Shown here one piece after another: positions 15,555 through 24,982 of a stretch of DNA of 46,978 bases. The notes beneath the pieces were generated by a model, which did no database searches, was not told the DNA's origin, and saw nothing but the letters and a program-made list of their open reading frames with translations. Within the stretch, counting starts at the first letter, position 1, and every line of letters starts with the position of its first letter. The DNA lies in NCBI RefSeq assembly GCF_028693135.1, contig NZ_JAQUVZ010000025.1, forward strand, positions 1 to 46,978, given 5' to 3'. The stretch comes from Methanosarcina sp. GTDB lineage: Archaea; Halobacteriota; Methanosarcinia; Methanosarcinales; Methanosarcinaceae. The translations under genes were made by a program, and so were the position numbers.

Positions 15555-16307
15555 ATGACTGAAGGACACAAAATACACATAATGAGTGCAGGAGAAAATA
15601 TACACAATACATTTCCCATAGCTGTCAATAATATTTCACCTGCTACAGAAGTTTATGTGATCGTTGAAAAAAGGGTTTATGAAGATTCAGATTACCCTAA
15701 AATCCAGGAAACCCGAAGAAAGATCAGAGAATCAATAAAACAATTGAAAACAATAGCTTCCCCCTTTGTAAAAAATGGGGTACACGAGATAGTCATCGAG
15801 GAAGATACCCTTGATTATATAAGGGATGTTGTTTTCAATATTTACAAAAAGAAGAGCGATGCTCAGTACTATTTCAATGTATCCGGGGGTACAAAAGCAC
15901 TTTCAATCGGACTTTTCATGATGGCCTTGTGGATAGAGGCAATCCCATATCACGTAGACATGGAAAGTAAAGCAAAAACAATTGCAATTCCCAAGGTGCA
16001 TATACACGACTTCCAGACTAACCCTAACAGAGTTAGGATACTTGAGATTCTCAGCAAGCAAAAATCGGGTACTATGCCAAGAAAAGAGTTATTCCGAGAG
16101 CTTTCAAAGCAATATATTCCTATAAGAGATACAGGAAAAGCTAAAAGGGAACTGAAAGACGGTGTTTTTAACTCCATGACCAAAGATCTTCTTAGATGGA
16201 AGCTTATTGGAGAGGAGTTCAGGGAGAAAAGCAAAAAGGAAAAGATATATTTCATCACCTCGGATGGTGAATTTACATTGAAGTTTGTTAACCTTTCTGA
16301 GAAATAA
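15555..16307 (+). CDS. CARF-domain winged-helix regulator (Csa3/DUF6293-like)
   Basis: 250 aa. Residues 1-150 form a Rossmann-like CARF domain: strand KIHIMSAG, and the ligand-loop motif YYFNVSGGTKALSIGLFMM (SGGTK at 110-114), diagnostic of CARF proteins. Residues 155-245 look like a winged helix-turn-helix (NRVRILEILSKQKSGTMPRK, later LLRWKLIGEEF and IYFITSDGEFTL). CARF domains bind cyclic oligoadenylates or related nucleotides. No CRISPR locus is in the window, so the signal is unknown. It is divergent from viperin, a normal position for a local regulator. The ATG at 15555 has AAAGGAA upstream. Confidence 0.85.
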   Translation: MTEGHKIHIMSAGENIHNTFPIAVNNISPATEVYVIVEKRVYEDSDYPKIQETRRKIRESIKQLKTIASPFVKNGVHEIVIEEDTLDYIRDVVFNIYKKKSDAQYYFNVSGGTKALSIGLFMMALWIEAIPYHVDMESKAKTIAIPKVHIHDFQTNPNRVRILEILSKQKSGTMPRKELFRELSKQYIPIRDTGKAKRELKDGVFNSMTKDLLRWKLIGEEFREKSKKEKIYFITSDGEFTLKFVNLSEK

Positions 16308-16339
16308 AATGAAACAGCTTCTGCAGCGCTTTTTAAACC

Positions 16340-16556
16340 AGAAAACCTGAAAAACGTAAAGTAGCTAAGAACGACTTGGTTTTTGACCGCAAAACTCCAA
16401 TCCATTCCATCGTGATTTGAGCAAAAATCGAGTATAGAGAGTTTGTTATATATATCGAATGTTTTCACGGAAGGTAAGAGGAACCAATCTATTGAAAATT
16501 ATGACACCTGATGCCGAAAATTCGTTTACTTCAGTGTGGTACAGACTAAGGTTCTC
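16340..16556 (-). pseudogene. Decayed fragment of a second, divergent brxL
   Basis: Minus strand, frame 16556-16446, encodes ENLSLYHTEVNEFSASGV and then FNRLVPLTFREN. Side by side with the intact BrxL (EHPGLYRIEVNEGPGSGV and LNKPVPPAFRES) I count 18 identities in 36 residues. After a +1 frame change near 16450 the match seems to continue weakly (IYNKL / LYSRF, then WSFAV / HEFTV). It has stops and no start. It is too diverged to be a recent copy of the neighbouring gene. It lies downstream of the BREX operon's last gene. Confidence 0.7.
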
Positions 16557-16616
16557 CCTGTTTTAATTCTTAATAATTGCTTGGAAAAATAACTTACAAC
16601 TTTTGTTGACCGTACC

Positions 16617-17069
16617 TTACCTGTACTGCCTCTTTTGAGCCTGCAAAATATCTTGCTTTATCGACTCAGGCACATCTACTACCATGGTCTCAATACCAAA
16701 CCTCTTTAAACATGCTCCATGCCAGCCATTGCCAGTAAATTTACGTGCAGCTTCCTTATCAACAAAAGCCAGTATTTTCTTAAATGACCCCCCTAAATGT
16801 TGTTCAAGAAAAAGCATTTTGAGAGCGTTGTTCATTATTTTATGAGTCTGTGCTGCTTTCGTCTCACCGATCCGTGCTGAGGCTTCACAAATGATATTGG
16901 GATCTCTTGAAAAACCTGTGACGACTACATAAGAGTCACCCACTGAAATTTTCTTCTCAGGGAAATTGTCTGGATCTAATCCGAGTTTGCGTGCGATTTC
17001 TTCCCTTATGTATTCATGAGCATGAGTCTGTTCCGAGGAATCTCCATCTTTTTTGTTGTTGCTTTGCAT
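16617..17069 (-). CDS. Unknown 150-aa protein, last gene of the BREX operon
   Basis: It follows brxL by 14 bases and has a ribosome site GAGGTCTGTGT, so it belongs to the operon. I do not recognise the family. The central part VVVTGFSRDPNIICEASARI, then GETKAAQTHKIMNNALKMLF, has a strand-E-x-x-x-x-x-G-x-x-K-x-x-Q-x-H-K pattern loosely like PD-(D/E)XK folds, with D at DPN as a possible first acid. The C-terminus GWHGACLKRFGIETMVVDVP looks like a final strand-helix pair. A nuclease or DNA-binding accessory role is possible but only a guess. Confidence 0.75.
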   Translation of the reverse strand: MQSNNKKDGDSSEQTHAHEYIREEIARKLGLDPDNFPEKKISVGDSYVVVTGFSRDPNIICEASARIGETKAAQTHKIMNNALKMLFLEQHLGGSFKKILAFVDKEAARKFTGNGWHGACLKRFGIETMVVDVPESIKQDILQAQKRQYR

Positions 17070-17083
17070 ACACAGACCTCAAA

Positions 17084-19132
17084 TCAATCTACCATAGCTT
17101 TCACTAAAGCATCTCGAACATCCGAGTAAAACTGAATATCAATTTTGGTTGCCATGTCATCGGAGAGGTCGAAAAGCTGACGACGACAAGACACGGGCAT
17201 AAGCAGGGCAGTTGCACCTTTTTCTACAGCAATCTCTGCAATAGTCACAGGGTTATGGATAGGCTCAATGGAACCTCCCAAAGCAACCTCACCGGTGATG
17301 ATCAAGCCGCCACGAACGCTCCTTCTTAACAAGGATGTACAGAGAGCAACCAAAGACGCCATTCCAAGCTTTGCCCCAGATTTTGAGACGTCAAAAGCGC
17401 GTAACTGGACTGTAAATTCATGATGGCGTGGATCTTTATCTCCCACCAGTTGCATAAATCGGGAGTAGAGGTTCTGTTCAGCATAGTTCACACTCTCACG
17501 AAAAGCTGGTGGAACCGGTTTGTTGAGGATTTTAACACCTGATCCTGGACCCTCATTTACTTCGATACGGTACAGCCCAGGGTGTTCGTCGATACTGCCA
17601 GGACTGAGAGCCCAAACCTGTCCTGGTTCCAAAGGATCTCCACCAATGCTATTTTCGCTCTGAAGCTCAGGTGTAGAAACGAACTTTTCGATTCCATCTG
17701 CTCCCAGGACATAGCTGAAATGAGTGTTCCGGAACTCTGCTGCACCGATCCTCTTTTGCTGCTCTTTAACACGGCGTCTGGATTCCATTGCAATCCGAAC
17801 AGCCCATTCAAGTTCTTCTTCAGGAATGTCTGTGTCGCCTCCGGGATAGAGAAGTTTCAAAAGCCCGCTAACTGTCTTATTCACTGCATTAGTGTCACGA
17901 CCGCTGAGTGCACCTCCATAGAACACACGGTTCTGGAGCAGAGACACTCGGCTCTGATTGCGAAGTTGGCTCCAACACTCCGAAAGGAAATCGCTGACCA
18001 GACCAAAGTGATCAGTGAGCAATTCCTTGTTGATCTTGGGCACATCCCATCCTGGCAGATAAGCATGAATACGATCCATGAAGGCAGTATCATCTCGGAT
18101 TTCCGGAGGCATGGGACCAAAGAGATGGCTAACGCGTTGTTGGTGCTCAACATCTACCTCAAAATTACCGACCAAGACCATGCTTCCATCGGCACGGATA
18201 CTCTCCTTGCCCCGGCTGAACTCACCGGATTCCATGTATCCTTTCATGATATTGACACCATCCTTCTGATCGAAGGTGATGCCAGAAATTTCATCAAAAC
18301 AGACTACATCATACTGGCAGACAAGTCCACGCTGACCGTTGGAGTTATTCACAAACATCCTTGCTACTGTGGCTTTTCCGCCTGAGATCAGATGAGCATA
18401 AGGTGAAACTTGCTGGAATAGATGACTTTTTCCGGTGCCGCGAGGTCCTAATTCCACAAGGTTATAGTTGCGTTCTACGAAAGGTACCATCCTTAGCAGG
18501 ACTGCGTTCCTGGCTCTTTCAGAAAGAGTAGCTGGTTCAATACCTATACTTCGAAGTAAAAAAACTTTCCAGTCTTCGGTGGAGAATTTTTTCCTGGCCT
18601 CAGCCATAAAGTTCAGGACATCTCTTTTAGATAACTGAATCTCTCGAAGGCTCTCAACTCCGAAAGGCCGTCCCTTGCTTTCCTGGGCAATAGCTGCATC
18701 ATATTTGAGAGAAATCTCGGCGTAGAACCCTCCAGTTAGCATCCTTTCGTGTTCACTTACCAGCTCAGCACTGATCCGGGCATCTGTTAGCTGAAGGCTA
18801 GGGAGTGTTGCTACATAGGAGTCAGTTTTTGCGTCCAGGCGGGCAGTGATGAGATCGATGATCTTCACTTCACCATTTTCCCTTGCTCTGGACTTGAAAA
18901 GCTCTTCTTCTCCGGCCCTTACGGTTCGAGAATTGAGCTGACGCTGGACGATCTCAAGTCCCTCCTCAATCTCATCATTATCGATGCTCGCACAGTAACG
19001 CCCCAGAAGGAACTCCACGACATAGGTAGGTACTGGGAATTGACGGCTAAAAGTCCGTACAAGGTCTTTCCGGACCAGATATCCATCAAGAGATGAGGCT
19101 GCCAGCCTGTCTATCTGATCCAATTCGTTCAT
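17084..19132 (-). CDS. brxL: BREX protein BrxL (AAA+ / Lon-like)
   Basis: 682 aa. The N-terminal ~200 residues carry the BrxL-specific region. An AAA+ module follows with Walker A LGPRGTGKSHLFQ (about 230) and Walker B VVCFDEISG (about 283). The C-terminal ~130 residues resemble the Lon protease fold (LIITGEVALGGSIEPIHNPV). The usual Lon active-site G-P-S-A-G is not apparent (KSGAKLGMASL instead), consistent with a non-proteolytic DNA-binding role proposed for BrxL. The start ATG overlaps the pglZ stop (ATGA) and follows GGAGGTAAAGA. It is the effector-side gene of type I BREX, dispensable for methylation in studied systems. Confidence 0.93.
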   Translation of the reverse strand: MNELDQIDRLAASSLDGYLVRKDLVRTFSRQFPVPTYVVEFLLGRYCASIDNDEIEEGLEIVQRQLNSRTVRAGEEELFKSRARENGEVKIIDLITARLDAKTDSYVATLPSLQLTDARISAELVSEHERMLTGGFYAEISLKYDAAIAQESKGRPFGVESLREIQLSKRDVLNFMAEARKKFSTEDWKVFLLRSIGIEPATLSERARNAVLLRMVPFVERNYNLVELGPRGTGKSHLFQQVSPYAHLISGGKATVARMFVNNSNGQRGLVCQYDVVCFDEISGITFDQKDGVNIMKGYMESGEFSRGKESIRADGSMVLVGNFEVDVEHQQRVSHLFGPMPPEIRDDTAFMDRIHAYLPGWDVPKINKELLTDHFGLVSDFLSECWSQLRNQSRVSLLQNRVFYGGALSGRDTNAVNKTVSGLLKLLYPGGDTDIPEEELEWAVRIAMESRRRVKEQQKRIGAAEFRNTHFSYVLGADGIEKFVSTPELQSENSIGGDPLEPGQVWALSPGSIDEHPGLYRIEVNEGPGSGVKILNKPVPPAFRESVNYAEQNLYSRFMQLVGDKDPRHHEFTVQLRAFDVSKSGAKLGMASLVALCTSLLRRSVRGGLIITGEVALGGSIEPIHNPVTIAEIAVEKGATALLMPVSCRRQLFDLSDDMATKIDIQFYSDVRDALVKAMVD

Positions 19133-21483
19133 TCTTTACCTCCACCGATGACTGTATCAGTTTGGGCCACAAGCTCACCATTAGAATTGAGTAAAACGAT
19201 GGTTGCACTGACTCCTTCCAGTTCTTCTTTTTCAACGACTACAGAAGCTGTTCCGTTATCTTTCAACGGCTTTACGCTCAAAATTACACTGGAAGATGAA
19301 TCTCCTGGCTGCGTGCGAATATCAAGTCGTAAGTCGGAGAATTCACCATCAACTGTGACATAGCAACGTAATCCATTCCAAACGATGTCCGTAAATTCCA
19401 CGGAAACAGCTGAAGCCTTGGATATTCCAGATGAAACGTTTAGCTCCAATGTCAGGCATTCCTGAAGGCTCAGGCCACCGTGGGCATATTCCATATTATT
19501 GCGGAAGCAACTAATGCCATCCGCCAGAGCGAAATATTGATTGGTGTTCCAGTACCAGGGATAGAGCCGCTCGCTTGTTGTGGCACCGGGTTTGATTGAG
19601 GCACAGCGGCCCCATTTGCTATCTGCCAGTACACTGGGTAAATCGGTCTTCGGCAAGCCACCTGGAAGCAGGAGCCATCCGTGATCGGTGACTATACGAA
19701 CATTCTTCCATCCATTTTCAAGAAGGCGGATTATCCTGTCCTGAATCTCACTTAGCATGTTCTCAAGGTGTTTGGAGAGTTTCCAGCCCCTGTCGTGACC
19801 TTCATGATCGATATTGCCGAATTCGCACCAGGCATGGCTATTCCCATTACCATTCGATGACCGCTCAAGAATTTCCCACCCGGCATCGGTTAACAACTTT
19901 TTCAGATGGTAACCACCTTTGAGAGACTGACCCGTTTCAGCAACACAGGGCTCAAAGTCGGTGTTGGTATCTTCACCTTTTATCTTATCCTTCACCGGAG
20001 TCACAGCAGGCTTACCGGTTGCTGTAATGCTGGGGAGAGCTGCCCATGCTGTTTTTTCGTCCACCTTATATCCTTGAGAAGTAAGCATCTCCACAAGCCT
20101 TTTAGCTGTATCAAATCGAAGCCCATCCACAAAAAGGACGCATTCTCCATCTTTGTAATGAGGCGTTTTGCAGCTAGATGCACTACCACCCGGATACCCG
20201 GATTTTTCCACAACCTTTTGAAGGTATCTGGCGGAGTCTTCTGCCCATGGGGTATAGATGGACTGAATCACCTTCTTGACCACCTCGAAATCTTCCTCAC
20301 TTTCCACGCAGGCAAGAGTTTTCATCACGGCATCATCTGCTTTCCAACCGGCATTCATGTAGCCGGCCATAAGGTCCTCAATGGTGCCTGCAGCTAGAGG
20401 GGTGGTTGTGGAGGAAGCAAGAACGGAGAGGTATTCCATAGCAAGTGCAAGCGGGGCTTCACTCAGCTCAGCCCACACCATAATGCGCCTTGATTTATGC
20501 TCATTTTCAAACTCTGAAAGCTTTTTACGGACCTCGTGAGGTGGTAAACCCGATAGAGTGCCCAGAGCTATGCGAAGTTTGTCTTCATTGTTTTCATTCC
20601 ACTGTGGCCAACCATCAAATTTGCTTTCCCTTGCATACCATTGGAGTGTCCCAGTAGGGGGTTTGCATCTGCGGATTTGGACAGGTATATTTGGATAACG
20701 TTTTGGAGCTTCCCTATACCGGTCCCATACCGGATTCCAGGGCCCTTCATGATAAGCCAGTTTAGATGCTCCAATAAGAATTCCATCCTTTTCCGGATTA
20801 AAGGCGAACTGGGACTTGCAAATATCCACGAAAGCTTTCCATTCGTTTTTGCCATGTTCAGCGTGGAAGGTCTCCTCATGATCGAGCCATTGAAGAAGAT
20901 CACGGACGGGGTCACCCCCGGTAAGCAGGGTATTAAAGTGGTCCTTGTCCAACCGTTTACCTTTGAGAAGTTCTACCTCTTCATCCAGCAGGGGATTAAG
21001 CGCCATTTGCATGGCATTCTTGGTGTCGTTGTCCAGAGCGACATCCAAGCCCAGGCCTCCCTGGTCAGATTTGAGGAACGCGAGGATGGTCCAGTCCTTG
21101 GCATTGACCTGCGACCAGATCACTCCAAGATACTGGAGTGCAGCCATGGGCTTTAGCTGGTCAGGACAGCTTTCCACAGCCCGCAGGTCCTGGCGGCTGA
21201 AGCCTGGCATGTAGAAAATAGGAATCTTGTCACTCTGCAGATTAACGTCATCAGCTTTGCCTGCGATCACACAGCGCAGCCAGATAGCGGGTCCTGTTCG
21301 CTTTTCCGGATCGTAATCGCCAAGGACAAAGAGCTCAGGCAGCTCATTCTGCAGGTGGGGTATCACAGCCTCCCACTGCTTGTCGCTGTCCGGCCATAGG
21401 ATGCAGGCAGGAGCTACTTGTACATCTGAATTGTATACAGAAGCCTGACGAATACTTTTGATAAAATGTTCTATGAAACGCAT
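19129..21483 (-). CDS. pglZ: BREX alkaline-phosphatase-like protein PglZ
   Basis: 784 aa with the PglZ domain in its second half: CVLFVDGLRFDTAKRLVEML (metal-site DGxRxD, about residue 453) and VRIVTDHGWLLLPGG (TDHGW, about residue 600). These mark the alkaline-phosphatase superfamily. PglZ is a core protein found in all BREX types; its substrate in vivo is not settled. Its stop overlaps the brxL start, and it follows pglX by 77 bases. The ATG at 21483 has GAAGGAATAA just upstream. Length and motif spacing are normal for the type I form. Confidence 0.93.
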   Translation of the reverse strand: MRFIEHFIKSIRQASVYNSDVQVAPACILWPDSDKQWEAVIPHLQNELPELFVLGDYDPEKRTGPAIWLRCVIAGKADDVNLQSDKIPIFYMPGFSRQDLRAVESCPDQLKPMAALQYLGVIWSQVNAKDWTILAFLKSDQGGLGLDVALDNDTKNAMQMALNPLLDEEVELLKGKRLDKDHFNTLLTGGDPVRDLLQWLDHEETFHAEHGKNEWKAFVDICKSQFAFNPEKDGILIGASKLAYHEGPWNPVWDRYREAPKRYPNIPVQIRRCKPPTGTLQWYARESKFDGWPQWNENNEDKLRIALGTLSGLPPHEVRKKLSEFENEHKSRRIMVWAELSEAPLALAMEYLSVLASSTTTPLAAGTIEDLMAGYMNAGWKADDAVMKTLACVESEEDFEVVKKVIQSIYTPWAEDSARYLQKVVEKSGYPGGSASSCKTPHYKDGECVLFVDGLRFDTAKRLVEMLTSQGYKVDEKTAWAALPSITATGKPAVTPVKDKIKGEDTNTDFEPCVAETGQSLKGGYHLKKLLTDAGWEILERSSNGNGNSHAWCEFGNIDHEGHDRGWKLSKHLENMLSEIQDRIIRLLENGWKNVRIVTDHGWLLLPGGLPKTDLPSVLADSKWGRCASIKPGATTSERLYPWYWNTNQYFALADGISCFRNNMEYAHGGLSLQECLTLELNVSSGISKASAVSVEFTDIVWNGLRCYVTVDGEFSDLRLDIRTQPGDSSSSVILSVKPLKDNGTASVVVEKEELEGVSATIVLLNSNGELVAQTDTVIGGGKE

Positions 21484-21560
21484 TTATTCCTTCTCCTTCA
21501 GAGCAAAAAGGTTTAGCATCTGATCTAGTTGAGAAATAGAATCTTTATTTACGGATTTGA

Positions 21561-24500
21561 TCATTTCGCTGCCTCCCTTGCCTCTCTCTTTTGTTGCAGA
21601 CTCAGATGATAGTCATTGATTCTATCTCCTTCTTTGCCTTTATAGCTAGGATGCTTTTGAGGGTCGGGATTATACCAAGGAGCGGATTCAACATCCTTTC
21701 CTCTATCTTTATTCCAGTTGATGTTAGGCTTTTCTTTGAGAACGCCTGCACCTTTCTTTCCTACATCAGTCACGCTCATAAAAGGCCGAATGTTCATGCG
21801 TACTCCATCATTGAGGTCAGGGTCCCAGCCTATGGGCTGCTTTTCAATAGGTTTCCAGCGGACAAAAATATCATAGGGAGCTTCACCTTCAAGGATAAGT
21901 TCAAGTTTTTTCTTTAGGTTTTCAGCTGCATCAAGCTTCTCTTGTGAACCATCAACACCATTTGCTATATCCTGTTTCTGGCGGCTGATCCAGTCTCCTA
22001 AGTAGGTGTAAATCAGTGTTTCAAGCAATTTTTTGTCCAATTTGTGGTAGTTAACTAATGCTGCAAAACCATCTCTTAATCCGTCCCATATATGCCAGAT
22101 AAATGGACGATGCTGGAAAATCTTACAATGCTGGGTAAAGAACTTCTCCCGTAGCCAGGTTTCCAATGGTTTATCCGCATGATCTGCTTGTTTTAGCAAT
22201 TTCGAGAGCTTGTCATTGCTCCATGAATCACCATATGCGGCGGCTAGCAAGTTTAAGAGCTGATCAGCAGCTGAAGTCTCTCCCCGAACCGGCGGGATGC
22301 AGACAATTCCATCTTCATCAGCGTAGGAAAAAAGATCGTCGCATTTTTTAACCCAAGCTCTAGCTTCATCGGAGAGTTCCATATCCGCATCCAGCTCGGC
22401 GGGCCAGCGGTAGCCAAGAAGACGGGCTACAGCTACCTGTAAAGGTTCACCACTCTTGGCCGGATGGCCGTGGAAGATCCATTGGGTTGGGTCTTCGGAG
22501 TAGGGTTTAGGCAGGCCGTGTGGGTATTTTTCGGCGGCTACTTTTGTCCAGTGGTCGAGGTCGAAGGGAACTTTGACAAGTGTAGCATTGGTTACTTTTA
22601 GGCTTTGATCAATCTGCCGCACTGCTTCATTATATTCATAGCTTTGGCAATAAGCCCAGATGGGCAAAACTAAGCTTTGGTCTGCTGGGTATATTACTGC
22701 AATATTGGAATCAAATGTCGCACCAGTATAAAGGGAAACAGGTAATATTCTCATTTGGCTTATAGCAATACCCCATTTACCCCAAGCTCTATTTCCCCGC
22801 TGATCACTATCATGCAATTTTTCTCGACGGATCCAAGCATCTTCTCTTATATGACCTTCTTTCAGATCATAAAATAACACAAGCTCTTGACCACCAAATT
22901 GTTTGTTTTCCCCAACAGTAGTCTGTTGAAAAACCCAGAGTTCACCATACTCAATTATTTCCCAAAACTTTTTTTGAAATCGGGGAGAGTCTCCATTAAG
23001 TACACCTGCAAAACAATCTGAATATCGAGAGAGAAGTGTTTCAGAATCTAACTTATCTAACACCACTCTTGAATCTGGATTCTCCAACTGTTTTGCCTGT
23101 TCAACTCGCCTAATGTCCCAATTTCGAAGCGTTTCTGCCTTTTCGGCAGGCTGGCGAGGTTCGGCTGCATCGAGGCTAGAAATCATGGAGGGAGTAATAT
23201 TGCCCCGACTGATGCTGATGAGAATAGCTTTTACCACTTCACCTGAAATAGTTTCAAAGGCCCCTGACCCCAATCGGGCAATCAGATTCCAAGTATCTTC
23301 TTTCAGCAGTTCTATGCGGAACTTCTTGTAGCTGTTTAAGAAAAACCAGTTCTGAGGCAGGACTATGGAAGTGCTGCCGCCTCTGGTACAGTATTCTAGG
23401 CAGCGGGCGAGGAAAACGGTGGCCAGGTCGTTCCTTGCTGCTGGATATTTTTCTTCGCAGTAATCCTTGAGAAGGTCGCTCTGCTTGCCACGGAATAAGT
23501 AAGGTACATTGGTGACTACCCAGTGGTATTTTCCGGCTAGAAGGATTGCCGCTTTCACAACTCCCTGAGCTACCACTCCCATTTCCGTTTTTTCGTCGTC
23601 TTTCTCTCCAGAGAGTACTCTGCTAAGAAGGGGTGCAAGCTCTTCCCATTTCATTTCTATGAGTGTACCCCTGAAAAGGCTAGCCTCTGGGTTAATCAAA
23701 CTTCCCAGGACGGGGGCGTTTTTAAACTGTTTGTACAATTCTTCAAGGCCCATCCGCAGGTTATTGTTGTCGCCTGCGAGTTCCAGCCATTCTTCCTTTT
23801 TGGTGCTTATGGAAAGTCCCGAACATGCCATATGAAGTTCCGGAATAGTGCGATATCCTCCAGCTCCGGGGTAACGCCAGGCGGTAAGGGCAAGGGCAAA
23901 GGCTGCCAGTTCCACGCAGCGTTGGTCAATCTCCAATCCATGAAGGTTATCACGCAAGACTGCATCCACAGCTTCCTGGGCTGACAATCCCTCCATTTCC
24001 ATCCTTATGGGCACAAGCATAAGGAAAGCAGCCACAAGGAAGTGGCCTGATCCACAGCAGGGATCGAGGGTCTTAAGTTCACTGAGATTTTCAGGCCATC
24101 CATCAAAAGTCCCTGCAGCAGGTGCCCATAAACCGTCCTCTATTTTGACGAAACGCAGATACTCCAATGGCACACCAGATAAAGACGCTTTTTGCCGAAG
24201 TCCCTCTTCACTGGTTGCAGTTTTAAAGTCTTCCTCGGTCAATTGACGTGCTGCCCACCAGGCTCCGAGCGAATTATCCAAAAGAAAGCTAACCATATAT
24301 GGTTCTGTGAAGAGCTGTGTGACAGCAGGCAGTTCCCGAGCGCCTATTTTTACCTCAGATTTATTGACTTCATCTTTCTTCTTAGCCTGCCAGAACTGGT
24401 AAACCCAGCCCATGGAATCGGAAGCAGTGAATACCTCGGAAGGAAGGTTTGCCAGTAACCTTTCCAACTTCTGCTGATGTTCTGGTGGCAATATGAGCTG

Positions 24501-24962
24501 AAATACAGGTGAATCTGGTCGGAAGATCTGTGGAAGCATCCGGGCAGCGTAACGGGAAGCCAGTTCCCAACCGTTCTTTGCACCTTCATCAGCTGCTAGG
24601 TCTTCACATTCTTCGAGGGTTACAGCCACCGGATCAACTGGATCGGGATACATGAGCAGATTATTCTCTGCCAAGAATCGGGCAAAGAGCATACGGTGCC
24701 AATGTTCGTAAGCTACTTCTTCAACGAGACGTTCGATTTCCTGTGTTTCTGCCTTAGGGTCCCGCTGATCACCCAACTGGCGGCCGTGGGCACGCAGTTT
24801 ACGGCGAAGTTCCTTCTGATCTTCAGTAAGATAAGGAAAAGGAGAAGCTTCACCAACACCAAGCTGCTCCAGTGATGCCCGAGCAGCGGCTTCGGCAATA
24901 TCCCTGGCTTCCTTTACTGTTCTTTCGAGTTTGTTTCTCAATGTTTTTTCAAGAGGCTGCAT
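21561..24962 (-). CDS. pglX: BREX adenine-specific DNA methyltransferase PglX
   Basis: 1133 aa, a typical size for PglX. The SAM-binding motif is LDPCCGSGHFLVAAF (about residue 305). The catalytic motif IV reads TNVPYLFRGKQ (about 483), with Val in place of the first Pro of the common NPPY. The C-terminal half would hold target recognition. In BREX, PglX methylates the host motif so that invaders can be told apart. The ATG at 24962 was chosen since AGGGGG lies 8 bases upstream; a TTG two codons earlier is less well placed. The gap to brxC is 20 bases. Confidence 0.92.
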   Translation of the reverse strand: MQPLEKTLRNKLERTVKEARDIAEAAARASLEQLGVGEASPFPYLTEDQKELRRKLRAHGRQLGDQRDPKAETQEIERLVEEVAYEHWHRMLFARFLAENNLLMYPDPVDPVAVTLEECEDLAADEGAKNGWELASRYAARMLPQIFRPDSPVFQLILPPEHQQKLERLLANLPSEVFTASDSMGWVYQFWQAKKKDEVNKSEVKIGARELPAVTQLFTEPYMVSFLLDNSLGAWWAARQLTEEDFKTATSEEGLRQKASLSGVPLEYLRFVKIEDGLWAPAAGTFDGWPENLSELKTLDPCCGSGHFLVAAFLMLVPIRMEMEGLSAQEAVDAVLRDNLHGLEIDQRCVELAAFALALTAWRYPGAGGYRTIPELHMACSGLSISTKKEEWLELAGDNNNLRMGLEELYKQFKNAPVLGSLINPEASLFRGTLIEMKWEELAPLLSRVLSGEKDDEKTEMGVVAQGVVKAAILLAGKYHWVVTNVPYLFRGKQSDLLKDYCEEKYPAARNDLATVFLARCLEYCTRGGSTSIVLPQNWFFLNSYKKFRIELLKEDTWNLIARLGSGAFETISGEVVKAILISISRGNITPSMISSLDAAEPRQPAEKAETLRNWDIRRVEQAKQLENPDSRVVLDKLDSETLLSRYSDCFAGVLNGDSPRFQKKFWEIIEYGELWVFQQTTVGENKQFGGQELVLFYDLKEGHIREDAWIRREKLHDSDQRGNRAWGKWGIAISQMRILPVSLYTGATFDSNIAVIYPADQSLVLPIWAYCQSYEYNEAVRQIDQSLKVTNATLVKVPFDLDHWTKVAAEKYPHGLPKPYSEDPTQWIFHGHPAKSGEPLQVAVARLLGYRWPAELDADMELSDEARAWVKKCDDLFSYADEDGIVCIPPVRGETSAADQLLNLLAAAYGDSWSNDKLSKLLKQADHADKPLETWLREKFFTQHCKIFQHRPFIWHIWDGLRDGFAALVNYHKLDKKLLETLIYTYLGDWISRQKQDIANGVDGSQEKLDAAENLKKKLELILEGEAPYDIFVRWKPIEKQPIGWDPDLNDGVRMNIRPFMSVTDVGKKGAGVLKEKPNINWNKDRGKDVESAPWYNPDPQKHPSYKGKEGDRINDYHLSLQQKREAREAAK

Positions 24963-24982
24963 TCTCAAATCCCCCTAATCAA

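Noticed and set aside
17084-17500. BrxL C-terminus as an active Lon protease
   Set aside because: The fold resembles Lon but the usual G-P-S-A-G serine motif is not there.
17582-18385. 267-aa plus-strand ORF
   Set aside because: It is antisense to brxL, whose Walker motifs lie in the same DNA; no motif of its own.
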